Shown here piece by piece: positions 7,956 through 18,100 of a stretch of 64,000 nt of DNA. Source of the stretch: an uncultured Eudoraea sp. (GTDB lineage Bacteria > Bacteroidota > Bacteroidia > Flavobacteriales > Flavobacteriaceae); contig CAMYJF010000017.1 of the NCBI GenBank assembly GCA_947258555.1, positions 1 to 64,000 of the forward strand. The letters are read 5' to 3'. Made by a program: the position numbers and the translations under genes. The notes under the pieces were generated by a model, which saw only the letters and a list, made by a program, of their open reading frames with translations, had not been told where the DNA came from and searched no databases. Within the stretch, counting starts at the first letter, position 1; every line of letters starts with the position of its first letter.

Positions 7956-9779
7956 CTAATGATGTAGTTCTTCTTCATTCTCTTTTAGCGGTATATGTTG
8001 CGGCACAAAATCTTGTCCGGGTATAACATATTCCCCATCTGGCATTGTCTTGCTGTAATCATATGCCCATCGGTGAACTTCGGGAATTGCTCCTTCCCAA
8101 TTGCCGTGAAAATGCTCGATAGGTGCTGTCCATTCCAGCGTATTGGAATTCCAAGGATTCTGCTCTGTAGGCTTCCCGTAGAAAATACTGGAGATGAAGT
8201 TGTAAAGAAATATTAACTGAGCTACTCCTGCGATCAGCGCAAAAATGGTGATCAGGATGTTTACATCTGTAAGTTCATCGAACATGGGAAATGCAGTATT
8301 CTCATAATATCTTCTTGGCACACCTGCCATCCCTACAAAATGCATCGGGAAGAATACCCCATATGCCGCTACTGCGGTAACCCAGAAATGGACATAACCC
8401 AGGTTCTTGTTCATCATTCGCTTGAACATTTTCGGGAACCAATGATAGACCCCAGCGAAGAGACCATATAAGGCTGAAATTCCCATCACAAGATGGAAGT
8501 GAGCCACTACGAAATAGGTGTCATGTACATTTATATCGAGCGTACTATCTCCTAAAATGATCCCGGTCAGTCCTCCGGAAATAAATGTTGAAACCAAGCC
8601 AATTGAGAATAGCATCCCCGGATTAAGTTGCAGATTCCCTTTCCAGAGGGTAGTTATATAGTTAAATGCTTTTACTGCTGAAGGAATTGCGATCAATAAA
8701 GTTGTAAATGTAAATACAGATCCCAGGAATGGATTCATACCGGAGATAAACATATGGTGACCCCAAACAATAGTTGATAAGAATGCGATCGCAATAATTG
8801 AGGCTACCATCGCCCTATACCCAAATATCGGTTTACGCGCATTTGTCGACATCACTTCTGAGGTTATCCCCAATGCAGGAAGTAATACGATATATACTTC
8901 GGGGTGACCGAGGAACCAGAATAAATGCTCAAATAAAACCGGCGAACCTCCCTGATAATGCAACACTTCTCCTTGAATAAATATATCTGAAAGGAAGAAA
9001 GAAGTTCCAAAGCTTCTGTCCATGATCAGCAATAAAGCCGCTGATAAAAGTACCGGGAATGACACAACACCAATAATGGCAGTAACTAAAAATGCCCAGA
9101 TGGTTAAAGGGAGTCGGGTCATTGACATTCCTTTTGTACGCAGATTTATAACGGTCACTATATAGTTCAAAGAACCGAGTAAGGAAGAGGCTATAAAGAT
9201 GGCCATGGAAACTAACCACAGCGTCATTCCCATTCCAGATCCAGGTTGCGCCAGAGGTAAGGCACTAAGTGGCGGATAAATAGTCCAACCAGCTGCAGCA
9301 GGTCCTGCTTCCACAAATAAAGACATCAGCATGATCACGCTGGAAAGCCAGAATAACCAATAAGAGATCATATTTAAAAACCCGGAAGCCATATCCCTTG
9401 CCCCGATTTGTAATGGAATAAGCAGGTTACTAAAAGTACCACTCAATCCTGCGGTCAATACAAAGAATACCATAATTGTACCGTGGATCGTGACGAGGGC
9501 CAGGTACATATCTGCATCCATAACACCATCCGGAGCCCATCTGCCTAAAATAGTTTCAAGAATAGGAAAGGATTCTCCTGGCCAGGCTAATTGCAGTCGG
9601 AACATAAGCGACATAGCGATGCCTATGATCCCCATAATGAGTCCGGTGATCAGGTATTGCTTGGAGATCATCTTATGATCCTGACTGAATACATATTTGG
9701 TAATAAATGTCTCCTTGTGATGATGATGCCCATGATCATCTTCATGATGATCGGTATGTGCATGTGCGTGTTCAGACAT
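7956..9779 (-). CDS. coxA: Cytochrome c oxidase subunit I
   Basis: This is the catalytic heme-copper subunit that reduces oxygen to water and pumps protons. It has 607 residues and about 12 membrane segments. The low-spin heme ligand lies in TIHGTIMVFF (H99). GHPEVY at 291-296 carries the CuB histidine, the proton-channel glutamate and the cross-linked tyrosine of A1-type oxidases. HH at 341-342 completes the CuB ligands, and AHFHLVMG near 426-433 carries the remaining heme ligands. The first 22 residues are very rich in histidine and acidic residues (HAHAHTDHHEDDHGHHHH), possibly a metal-handling tail. It is the last gene of the operon, 35 bp after coxB, so it should receive electrons from the ActA-F complex encoded upstream. 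Confidence 0.97.
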   Translation of the reverse strand: MSEHAHAHTDHHEDDHGHHHHKETFITKYVFSQDHKMISKQYLITGLIMGIIGIAMSLMFRLQLAWPGESFPILETILGRWAPDGVMDADMYLALVTIHGTIMVFFVLTAGLSGTFSNLLIPLQIGARDMASGFLNMISYWLFWLSSVIMLMSLFVEAGPAAAGWTIYPPLSALPLAQPGSGMGMTLWLVSMAIFIASSLLGSLNYIVTVINLRTKGMSMTRLPLTIWAFLVTAIIGVVSFPVLLSAALLLIMDRSFGTSFFLSDIFIQGEVLHYQGGSPVLFEHLFWFLGHPEVYIVLLPALGITSEVMSTNARKPIFGYRAMVASIIAIAFLSTIVWGHHMFISGMNPFLGSVFTFTTLLIAIPSAVKAFNYITTLWKGNLQLNPGMLFSIGLVSTFISGGLTGIILGDSTLDINVHDTYFVVAHFHLVMGISALYGLFAGVYHWFPKMFKRMMNKNLGYVHFWVTAVAAYGVFFPMHFVGMAGVPRRYYENTAFPMFDELTDVNILITIFALIAGVAQLIFLYNFISSIFYGKPTEQNPWNSNTLEWTAPIEHFHGNWEGAIPEVHRWAYDYSKTMPDGEYVIPGQDFVPQHIPLKENEEELHH

Positions 9780-9814
9780 AATCAGTTCTTTATAATAATC
9801 TTTCTATAGCGTTC

Positions 9815-10870
9815 TTATTGCATTTCCATTTGTTGGGCAAAGGTTCGTTGCCCTTCTATCCATGCATTGTATTCTTCTTCTGTTTCAACAATAATCTTCA
9901 TTTGCATATTGTAATGCGATTTACCGCAGATCTTATTGCACAGAAGGATGTAATCAAACTCCCATGGATCTGAATTTTCTATGCCAGCTGCCGCCTTTTC
10001 AGCCCGAATGGCATTGGTGCGTTTTACCTTTTCGATCACATCAGGATCTAGTCGCATATCGGCGGTAGTAATAGTTGGTGTAAAAGAGAATTCTGTCGTC
10101 ATTCCGGGAACACAATTCATCTGTGCCCTGAAGTGCGGCATGTAGGCAGAGTGCAATACATCCTGCGAGCGGAATTTGAAATTGATCTTCCTACCAACAG
10201 GCAGATGCAATTCTTTTACGATCACATCGTCTGAGGCATTAGGATCGGTCTCATCTATTCCCAGGATATTCGCCTTTGCGATATCAATTCGGCGTACATT
10301 GGCTTCTCCAAGTACATTATCTGCGCCGCCATATCGTGCCGTCCAATTAAATTGTTGTGCATAAAGCTCGACGATCAAGGGATCGTCTTCATCATTGATA
10401 TCCATGATATTTGTCCAGGTGTACAGACCCCAGATGATCAATCCCGCCAAAACAATAACTGGAATGATCGTCCAGATGAATTCCAGTCGGTCATTATCCG
10501 CATAATACAATGCTTTATTTCCTTTCTTGCCCCTATACCTATATGAAAAATAGTGCAGTAAAGCCTGTGTGATCGTTTGTACAAAAAAGATTATGGCAAA
10601 AGAGACCCACAAGAGTTGATCATAATCGGCACCGTGCTCTGAAGCAGCAACAGGTAGTAATGTCTTGGAGTATTTAGCAAAACTGAAGATAGTGATCCCA
10701 TAGATAAAGATCAGGAACAGGAACATTAGAATACCATTGTATCTATTGTCCTTATCTGTCGCTACCTGTGAGACTTCTGTTTTAAGCTGAGAGAGCTCAA
10801 ATATCTTTGTCATTTGCCAGATAGCTATGGCAATAAGAAGGAGAATCGCTAATGTAAATAATACGGTCAT
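9815..10870 (-). CDS. coxB: Cytochrome c oxidase subunit II
   Basis: Subunit II carries the binuclear CuA centre that accepts electrons from cytochrome c. The 351-residue protein has an extra N-terminal membrane helix (residues 1-19) before the two usual ones (about 48-66 and 85-107, with a further hydrophobic stretch at 133-151). The CuA ligands are visible as H240 (VLHSAYMP), C311, C315, H319 and M322 in CNKICGKSHYNMQM. About 45 residues rich in charge (TADMRLDPDVIEKVKRTNAI and onward) are inserted between the VPG strand and the cysteine loop, where most family members have a short turn. No cytochrome c domain is fused to it, so electrons must come from ActE, ActA or a soluble carrier. It lies 22 bp after actF. 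Confidence 0.95.
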   Translation of the reverse strand: MTVLFTLAILLLIAIAIWQMTKIFELSQLKTEVSQVATDKDNRYNGILMFLFLIFIYGITIFSFAKYSKTLLPVAASEHGADYDQLLWVSFAIIFFVQTITQALLHYFSYRYRGKKGNKALYYADNDRLEFIWTIIPVIVLAGLIIWGLYTWTNIMDINDEDDPLIVELYAQQFNWTARYGGADNVLGEANVRRIDIAKANILGIDETDPNASDDVIVKELHLPVGRKINFKFRSQDVLHSAYMPHFRAQMNCVPGMTTEFSFTPTITTADMRLDPDVIEKVKRTNAIRAEKAAAGIENSDPWEFDYILLCNKICGKSHYNMQMKIIVETEEEYNAWIEGQRTFAQQMEMQ

Positions 10871-10892
10871 CAGTTATACTATAATGCTTTTT

Positions 10893-12203
10893 CTAATAAT
10901 GAAACTGCCTGCTTTCTTCAATATAGGGATTGCGGGTAGGCTGCAATGGAGCTTTTGTAAGCGCCCTGAACACCCAAAAAATAAATAACCCGGCGAAGAA
11001 AAGAATGCCTCCGATCTCAGGAATTCCAATTGACCATTGATCGCCAACTGTCGCCGGCATGATCATATTGAAAACATCCATATAATGTCCACACAAGATC
11101 ACAATTCCTGTCATGATCACAAACCAATTAATCCTCTTGTAATCGCTATTCATCAAAAGCAGTAAGGGGAAAATAAAGTTCATTGCGAGCATACCAAAAT
11201 ATGCAAGTTTGAAATCTTCGATCCGCGTCACAAAATACGTTACCTCTTCCGGAATATTTGCATACCAAATCAGCATGAATTGACCGAACCAGAGATAGGT
11301 CCAGAAAATACTGAAAGCAAACATAAATTTCGCCAGATCGTGTATATGATTGTCATTGACATCGGGTAAATACCCTTTAGACTTCAAATAGATAGATATC
11401 ATGGCGATCACGGTAATACCACTTACGAACATGCTTGCAAATACATACCATCCAAATAACGTACTGAACCAATGCGGATCCACGCTCATGATCCAATCCC
11501 AGGACATGATGGATTCGGTGATCAGGTAAAATACCAGGAAGGCAGCAGACCATCTAAAGTTTTTAACAAAGCTGCTATTATCGTCTGAATTATCCTGAGC
11601 AAGAGATAATTTTCTGGAGTATTCCCTATAAAAAATCCAGCCTCCCAGGAATATGGCAGCCCTAATCAGGAAGAAAGTTGTATTCAAGTAGCCGCTTTTA
11701 TTTTGTAAGAGTTCATCATGTGCGACGACATCTGCGTCCATCCATGGGAACATATGATTCATATGAAGAACCGAAAGAACCAGGATAACAAAGACGATAA
11801 TGCCCCCGGGTACGAGATAGGCAGTGATACCTTCCATGACGCGGAATAATAAAGGCGACCAGCCCGCTTGCGAAGCCCGTTGAATAGCATAGAATGCCAA
11901 TACGCCCAATGCGATCATAAAGAAAAAGAAGGCGGCAACGTATAAGGCAGACCAGGGTCTGTTTTGCAACTGGTGCAACAAATGTTCATCGTGGGCATCA
12001 TCATGGTGTGCTTCTTCGGCAGTGGCTGCATGAGCAGCCTCTTCACTATGGCCTCCTCCGTGCCCATCATCCTGAGCGGCAACCATTGCTTTTGCTTCTT
12101 CAACAGTAGATGGAGCAGAAACAAATCCGACGCCTAATCCCAAAAGCCCTAAAGCCATCAGAATGATTGAACCAATTTTTAGTCTGTTAGAAAACGTATA
12201 CAT
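10893..12203 (-). CDS. actF: Alternative complex III subunit ActF
   Basis: ActF is a membrane subunit of the quinol:cytochrome c/oxidase oxidoreductase (alternative complex III). The 436-residue protein has about ten predicted membrane segments, for example LKIGSIILMALGLLGLGVGF at the N-terminus and IGGILFFAGLFIFWVFRALT near the C-terminus. Between the first and second segments a periplasmic or loop region rich in His, Glu and Ala (GGGHSEEAAHAATAEEAHHD, near residues 49-68) stands out. It echoes the His-rich tail of CoxA from the same operon. It follows actE after 11 bp. Confidence 0.92.
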   Translation of the reverse strand: MYTFSNRLKIGSIILMALGLLGLGVGFVSAPSTVEEAKAMVAAQDDGHGGGHSEEAAHAATAEEAHHDDAHDEHLLHQLQNRPWSALYVAAFFFFMIALGVLAFYAIQRASQAGWSPLLFRVMEGITAYLVPGGIIVFVILVLSVLHMNHMFPWMDADVVAHDELLQNKSGYLNTTFFLIRAAIFLGGWIFYREYSRKLSLAQDNSDDNSSFVKNFRWSAAFLVFYLITESIMSWDWIMSVDPHWFSTLFGWYVFASMFVSGITVIAMISIYLKSKGYLPDVNDNHIHDLAKFMFAFSIFWTYLWFGQFMLIWYANIPEEVTYFVTRIEDFKLAYFGMLAMNFIFPLLLLMNSDYKRINWFVIMTGIVILCGHYMDVFNMIMPATVGDQWSIGIPEIGGILFFAGLFIFWVFRALTKAPLQPTRNPYIEESRQFHY

Positions 12204-12214
12204 TCTTTTTCCGC

Positions 12215-12775
12215 TTATTCAGTTAGTTCACCCTTTAATTTCATCACGTATTCAGAAACCTGCCAGCGTTCTGTGTGATCTAATTGACCGGCATAGGAAC
12301 CCATAGCATTCAGACCGTAATAGATCACATGGTACGTGCTACCTACAGTAATATCCCTTGCAACGTCGGCATAGCTGGGTACACCTAATATCTTTTCTCT
12401 TTTTACCAAGGTACCTTGCCCAGCTCCTTTCGGTCCATGGCAAATGGCACAATAGATATCATATAATTCCTTTCCATTGGCCAGGTTTGCTTCTGTATTC
12501 AAGGAATCCAGCGGACTAAGCTGAGTTCTGGATTGCAGTTTGCCTTCCATATCATTAGCGATCTCGTAAGGTACTGTACCTCGTGCAATGGTATTTTCGG
12601 CCGGTAATAAGGCAAGACTGCCATCAGGTAAAAAATACACAGGCTGGTATGCCTCATAACCCACAGGCTCATACATATTTGGCATGTATTGATAGTTGGG
12701 CCGGTTTTTATCAGCACAAGAGAACCCGATTAATACGAGCATTCCAAAAGCCGCTATTTTGAGTAATTTCATCAT
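12215..12775 (-). CDS. actE: Alternative complex III subunit ActE, mono-heme cytochrome c lipoprotein
   Basis: The 186-residue protein starts with a lipoprotein signal (LVLIGFSC, acylated at C20). It carries one c-type heme site, CAICH at 109-113, followed by GPKGAGQG, and a likely axial methionine in GLNAMGSYAG. ActE is the peripheral mono-heme cytochrome of alternative complex III and a likely exit point for electrons. It lies between actD and actF with gaps of 6 and 11 bp. Two adjacent ATG codons (12773-12775 and 12770-12772) are possible starts and differ by one residue. Confidence 0.95.
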   Translation of the reverse strand: MMKLLKIAAFGMLVLIGFSCADKNRPNYQYMPNMYEPVGYEAYQPVYFLPDGSLALLPAENTIARGTVPYEIANDMEGKLQSRTQLSPLDSLNTEANLANGKELYDIYCAICHGPKGAGQGTLVKREKILGVPSYADVARDITVGSTYHVIYYGLNAMGSYAGQLDHTERWQVSEYVMKLKGELTE

Positions 12776-12781
12776 TCCGAC

Positions 12782-13306
12782 TTATTCCTTTTCTATACTT
12801 TTTATTTCGATAGCTCCTGTAGAAGCCAAAAGATCTTTCAAATTTTCTACGCTGTCATGTGGTTCTACCTCCATGACGAAGAGGTCATCTGTTGTTCTAG
12901 GATTGGGATTCTCGGCTTTCTTAAACGGCCATAATCTACTTCGTAAATAGAAGGTGATCACCATAAGGTGAGCCGCAAAGAAGACCGTCATCTCAAACAT
13001 GACCGGTACAAATGCCGGCATGTTCTCTATATAACTGAAACTAGGTTTACCTCCGATATCCATGGGCCAATCCTGGATCATAATATAATTCATCATTACG
13101 ATAGACACGATCAAACCTAAACATCCGTACATAAAAGATGTTATGGCGATCCTGGTTGGCGCTAAGCCCATGGCCTTGTCCAATCCGTGAACCGGAAACG
13201 GACAATATACTTCTTCAATATGATGTTTGGCCGCTTTGACTTTCTTGACAGCCTGCATCAGTATGTCATCGTCATTATAATATGCGTGTATAACTTTCGA
13301 GGCCAT
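12782..13306 (-). CDS. actD: Alternative complex III subunit ActD (DUF3341)
   Basis: The 174-residue protein has the DUF3341 pattern: an N-terminal cytosolic part with YCPFPVHGLDKAMGL near 35-49, then two membrane helices (ITSFMYGCLGLIVSIVMMNY and VMFEMTVFFAAHLMVITFYL), then a charged C-terminal tail. ActD is a small membrane-anchored subunit of alternative complex III. It starts 2 bp after the actC stop, which indicates coupled translation. Confidence 0.93.
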   Translation of the reverse strand: MASKVIHAYYNDDDILMQAVKKVKAAKHHIEEVYCPFPVHGLDKAMGLAPTRIAITSFMYGCLGLIVSIVMMNYIMIQDWPMDIGGKPSFSYIENMPAFVPVMFEMTVFFAAHLMVITFYLRSRLWPFKKAENPNPRTTDDLFVMEVEPHDSVENLKDLLASTGAIEIKSIEKE

Positions 13307-13308
13307 AG

Positions 13309-15078
13309 TTAGCTGTTTGATTTAAAATTGTTCGCCTGACCTGCCCAATCGTCGCGTTGCGCCCTTCCTGGAAAACTCCCGGTAAGCTTATCGAGCATAT
13401 CGTATTCGCGGGAGGTCATTTTACTCACCTGATCGAAGGTGTAAATTCCGATCTGGTTAAGCGTTGCTTCCATCTGAGGTCCAATGCCCTTGATCTTCTT
13501 CAGATCGTCTGCCTTGTCTGTCTCCGGATTAAATGTACCTAAACTGGCTAAAAGATCATCCGCCTTTGCTCCAGCATCCGTACGTGTATCAGTTACCTCA
13601 TCTTCTATCTTTTCAACTACCTCTTCAACTCTTTCAGGTATGTCTTCCTGAAAGGTCATCTGAGCCGCGGTTTGTATTGGCGGATGCAGGGGTTGACCGG
13701 CAGCCCGTAATTTTTTATATCGCTCTCCTGAGGATTTCAATATTGTTTTAACTTCTGCCTGTGCGATGACAGGGAAAGTTCGTGCATACAATAAGAAGAG
13801 TACAAAGAAGAAACCGATCGTTCCGATAAAAATTCCAATATCTACAAAAGTTGGGGAGAACATGGTCCATGAAGAAGGAAGGTAATCTCTGTGCAAGGAA
13901 GTCACAATGATCACGAATCGCTCAAACCACATTCCGATATTAACTACGATTGAGATAATAAAGGATACGACAATACTGGTTCGGATCTTTTTCACCCACA
14001 TGATCTGCGGAGAAACCACGTTACAAGTCATCATCAACAAATATGCCCACCAATAAGGTCCTGTTGCCCTATTCAGGAATGCGTATTGTTCGTATTCTAC
14101 TCCTGAATACCAGGCGATGAATAACTCAGTGATATATGCACAACCTACAATAGATCCGGTGATCATGATCACGATATTCATCAACTCTATATGCTGTACC
14201 GTGATATATGATTCCAGATTACATACCTTACGCATGATAATCAGTAGTGTCTGCACCATGGCAAATCCTGAGAAGATCGCCCCGGCAACAAAGTAAGGGG
14301 GGAAGATCGTAGTATGCCATCCCGGGATAACCGAAGTGGCAAAGTCAAAGGATACAATAGTGTGTACAGATAGTACCAGCGGTGTGGCCAAACCGGCCAA
14401 AACCAGGGAAACTTCCTCAAATCGCTGCCAATCTTTAGCCCGGCCTGTCCAGCCAAAACTAACAAGACTGTATATCTTTTTTTGAAATGGTTTTACAGCA
14501 CGATCTCTGATCATAGCAAAATCGGGAAGTAAGCCTGTCCACCAGAATACTAATGAAACCGATAAATATGTCGAGATCGCGAATACATCCCAAAGTAGCG
14601 GGGAATTAAAATTCACCCATAGGGAACCGAACTGGTTAGGAATGGGAACAACCCAGTATGCCAGCCATGGACGACCCATGTGAATAATTGGGAACAGACC
14701 TGCCTGAATCACAGAAAATATGGTCATGGCCTCAGCAGAACGGTTGATAGCCATTCTCCATTTCTGTCTGAATAATAAAAGTACAGCTGAGATCAATGTA
14801 CCGGCATGACCGATACCCACCCACCATACGAAGTTGGTGATATCCCAGGCCCAGTTTACCGTCTTGTTCAAGCCCCAGGAACCAATCCCTGTAGAGATCG
14901 TATAGACAATGGCTCCAATTCCCCATAAAAGGGCTGCCAGGGCGATGGAAAAAACGATCCACCACTGTCTGTTGGCACGGCCTTCCACTGGCGCGGCAAT
15001 ATCGACCGAAACGTCATGATACCCTTTGTCTCCGAGGACTAAAGGCTTCCTGATAGGTGCTTCGTAATGCGATGCCAT
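13309..15078 (-). CDS. actC: Alternative complex III quinol-binding subunit ActC (NrfD family) with C-terminal helix-hairpin-helix-like tail
   Basis: ActC is the NrfD-type membrane subunit that binds and oxidises quinol. The 589-residue protein has about ten membrane helices up to residue 440 or so, with family signatures such as WAWDITNFVWWVGIGHAGTL and HMGRPWLAYWVVP. A charged linker then leads to an unexpected C-terminal domain at about 525-589: LKKIKGIGPQMEATLNQIGI, YTFDQV, and RDDWAGQANNF. This is a helix-hairpin-helix-like GIGP module that is not part of the NrfD fold. A related module ends ribosomal protein S2 at 44148-45356. The gene lies between actB and actD. Confidence 0.95.
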   Translation of the reverse strand: MASHYEAPIRKPLVLGDKGYHDVSVDIAAPVEGRANRQWWIVFSIALAALLWGIGAIVYTISTGIGSWGLNKTVNWAWDITNFVWWVGIGHAGTLISAVLLLFRQKWRMAINRSAEAMTIFSVIQAGLFPIIHMGRPWLAYWVVPIPNQFGSLWVNFNSPLLWDVFAISTYLSVSLVFWWTGLLPDFAMIRDRAVKPFQKKIYSLVSFGWTGRAKDWQRFEEVSLVLAGLATPLVLSVHTIVSFDFATSVIPGWHTTIFPPYFVAGAIFSGFAMVQTLLIIMRKVCNLESYITVQHIELMNIVIMITGSIVGCAYITELFIAWYSGVEYEQYAFLNRATGPYWWAYLLMMTCNVVSPQIMWVKKIRTSIVVSFIISIVVNIGMWFERFVIIVTSLHRDYLPSSWTMFSPTFVDIGIFIGTIGFFFVLFLLYARTFPVIAQAEVKTILKSSGERYKKLRAAGQPLHPPIQTAAQMTFQEDIPERVEEVVEKIEDEVTDTRTDAGAKADDLLASLGTFNPETDKADDLKKIKGIGPQMEATLNQIGIYTFDQVSKMTSREYDMLDKLTGSFPGRAQRDDWAGQANNFKSNS

Positions 15079-15107
15079 ATAGTTTTTCTAATTTCTTTAG
15101 TTAGTTA

Positions 15108-18100
15108 TTACGCTTCATCGGTATTGCGCACTTTTACATGGTAAAAGACATTGGGTTGTGTGCCCACGCTTTCCAGTAAGTGGTATACCCGCTCGCTTTC
15201 TTTAAGCTTGCTTACTTCACTTTCTTTATTATTGATATCCCCGAAGACAATTGCTCCGGTATCACATGCATTAGAACAAGCCGTCTGGAATTCATCGTCC
15301 TTCACTTCGCGTCCATCCCGCTTGGCATCCAGTATTGATTTTTGAGTCATTTGGATACATAGAGAACATTTCTCTATAACCCCTCTGGATCTGACAGTAA
15401 CATCAGGATTGATCACCATTTTCCCGAGGTCGTCATTGAAATGGAAATCAAATTCATCATTATTATTATACAAGAACCAGTTAAATCTTCTCACTTTGTA
15501 CGGACAGTTGTTCGCACAATAGCGTGTCCCTACACATCGGTTATAGGCCATGTGGTTTTGCCCTTGTCTACTATGCGTTGTGGCAGCTACCGGACATACG
15601 GTCTCACAAGGCGCATGGTTACAATGCTGACACATGACTGGCTGAAATGCAACCATTGGATTGGCTGCAGGATCTTCCATCTCTCCGAATTTCGTTTTCG
15701 ATTCAAAGGCTCCTGAAATTTCTTTTTTCTTGGTATTGTCGCCTTCAAACGTATCTTCAGAGGAATAGTAGCGATCTATACGCAACCAGTGCATATCTCT
15801 GGAAAGCCGCACTTCTTGTTTTCCTACTACAGGCACATTGTTTTCGGCATGACATGCGATTACACATGCGCCGCAACCTGTACACGCATTCAGATCTATC
15901 GACATATTGAAGTGATGTCCGATAGAGCGGTCAAAGCTCTCCCAAAGATCTACAGATGTGGCAGGAACTTCCTGATGGTTCAAGGATACCTGCGGAACAT
16001 GATTCCACTCGCTGGCATCTTCCGAATTATATGTTTCAAGAGAGGTCTCTTTTATAATATCGCCCCTACCCATTAAGGTATTGTGCAATTGAATACAAGC
16101 AAATTCATGCATTCCTGATGCCTTCTCTATTTCTACTTCCTGTACATTCTTGAAGTCCTTATATATGGTATAGGCATTAACTCCGGTTTGCATTTCTTCT
16201 TTAAGTCCAACCGTTCTTCCATATCCGTATGACAGTCCGATTGTCCCTACTGCCTGACCCGGTTGAATGACTACCGGTATATTTTCAAGTACTATTCCAT
16301 CTGCTTTGACATTTGCATAACTGCCATCAAGGCCTCCATTAGCTACATTCTCGTTGACCAGGCCAAGATTTTGTGCATCGCTTTTAGAAACTGTCAGATA
16401 ATTGTCCCAGCTCACTCGAGTGATCGGATCCGGGAATTCCTGGATCCATGGGTTATTGGCCATTTGGCCGTCTCCCATTCCCGCTTTGGAATATAAGGTT
16501 AGTTCGTAGCCCTGTGCGCTCGCTCCAGCGAGAGCTCCCACAGCAGAAGCCATGCCAGCCACACCTTCTGAGCTGGCAGTATCTGCATTAGAATCAGTAG
16601 TTTCCTCAACGATTACTGCTGTCGTTTCATCAGTCTCCATCGAAGATTCTCCGCTGAATACACCGTCATGCAATGCCTGGTTCCACGAGCCTCCATTTAG
16701 GATATCGGTCTCCCAGGTAGCTTTTACAAAATCGTAATATGATTCTTCCTTGTCAAGCCACATCATTAAAGCCGACTGGAATTGTCTTGTGTCAAAAAGC
16801 TGCTTAATGGTAGGTTGCATAAGGCTGAAATGGCCTTTTTTCATTTCAGTATCGCCCCAGGATTCAAGATAATGATTCGCAGCAGCTGAATATTTTGAAA
16901 CCATACAGGTTTCATTCATCGCCATAGTGAAGCAAATGGATACATTCACTTTAGATAATCCGGATTCAAAGGCAGTGGTATCTGCAAGCGTATACATCGG
17001 ATTCACACCATCCATGATCAAGAGTCCCACATTTCCGGCATTCATGTCCTGGGTCAACTGGACTAGATCTTTTGTATTTCCCTGTCTGATATTTTTTGGT
17101 GCATCTGTATCAACAGCTTCGCTCTCGATCATCTCATTTATGGCAATGGCTATAGATTGCGCACCCACATCATCAATACCTGTTACGACTACAGCTTTAG
17201 ATCCTGCCTCACCAATGGTCTTGGCAATCTGTTGAATAGTTTGTTTAACAGCGTCGTTAAGATCTGTACTTACACTGCTGTTATTTAGTGCACCAAATAA
17301 TGATGCCAGTGCTTTCTTTTGCTCGGAAGGTGTTAAAGCTATTCTTTGGTCTGCATTAGCACCTGTCAGGGTCATATTAGATTCAAACTGAACATGCTTT
17401 GACATTTTACCATCCTTGGGTACACGGCCCTTGGCATATCCGCTTGAGAATCCTCCTCCTTGCCAGTCACCTAAGAAATCTGCGCCGAAAGAAATAATAA
17501 CATCGGCATTTTCAAAACGATAATCCGGCAGGGCGCGGCTTCCATATTTAGCTTCAAACGCATCTAATGCCGCATCTTCTGAAATGGCATCGTAGGAGAT
17601 ATGTTTGGTGTTAGGATATTGCGCTTTAAATTCTTCGATCAATTTAGCTGTAGACGGACTCGCATAAGTTTGAGTAAGGAATGCGATCTGTTTGTCTGAG
17701 CCTTTTAATGAATTCAATTGTGCTTTTACAGTGGCATCGAGAACTTCCCAGGAAATATCCTGATCTCCCGCTCTGGGACCCTGAAGCCTGCTGCTATCAT
17801 AAAGGGAAAGCACCGAAGCCTGGATTCGCGCACTGCTGTGGCTTCCAAATTTCGCTTCTTTATTTCGTTCGATCTTGATCGGTCTTCCTTCACGAGTTTT
17901 TACCAGGATACTGGCAAAGTCAAAACCATTAGCGATGGTGGTTGCATAATAGTTTGCAATTCCGGGTACGATCGAATCCGGTTTCATCACATAGGGAATG
18001 GACTTACGGACAGGACCTTCACAAGCAGCAATAGAAGCAGCTGCTGTACTGAAGCCTACATACTTAAGGAAATCCCGCCTGCTGGTGTTGCTATCTGATA

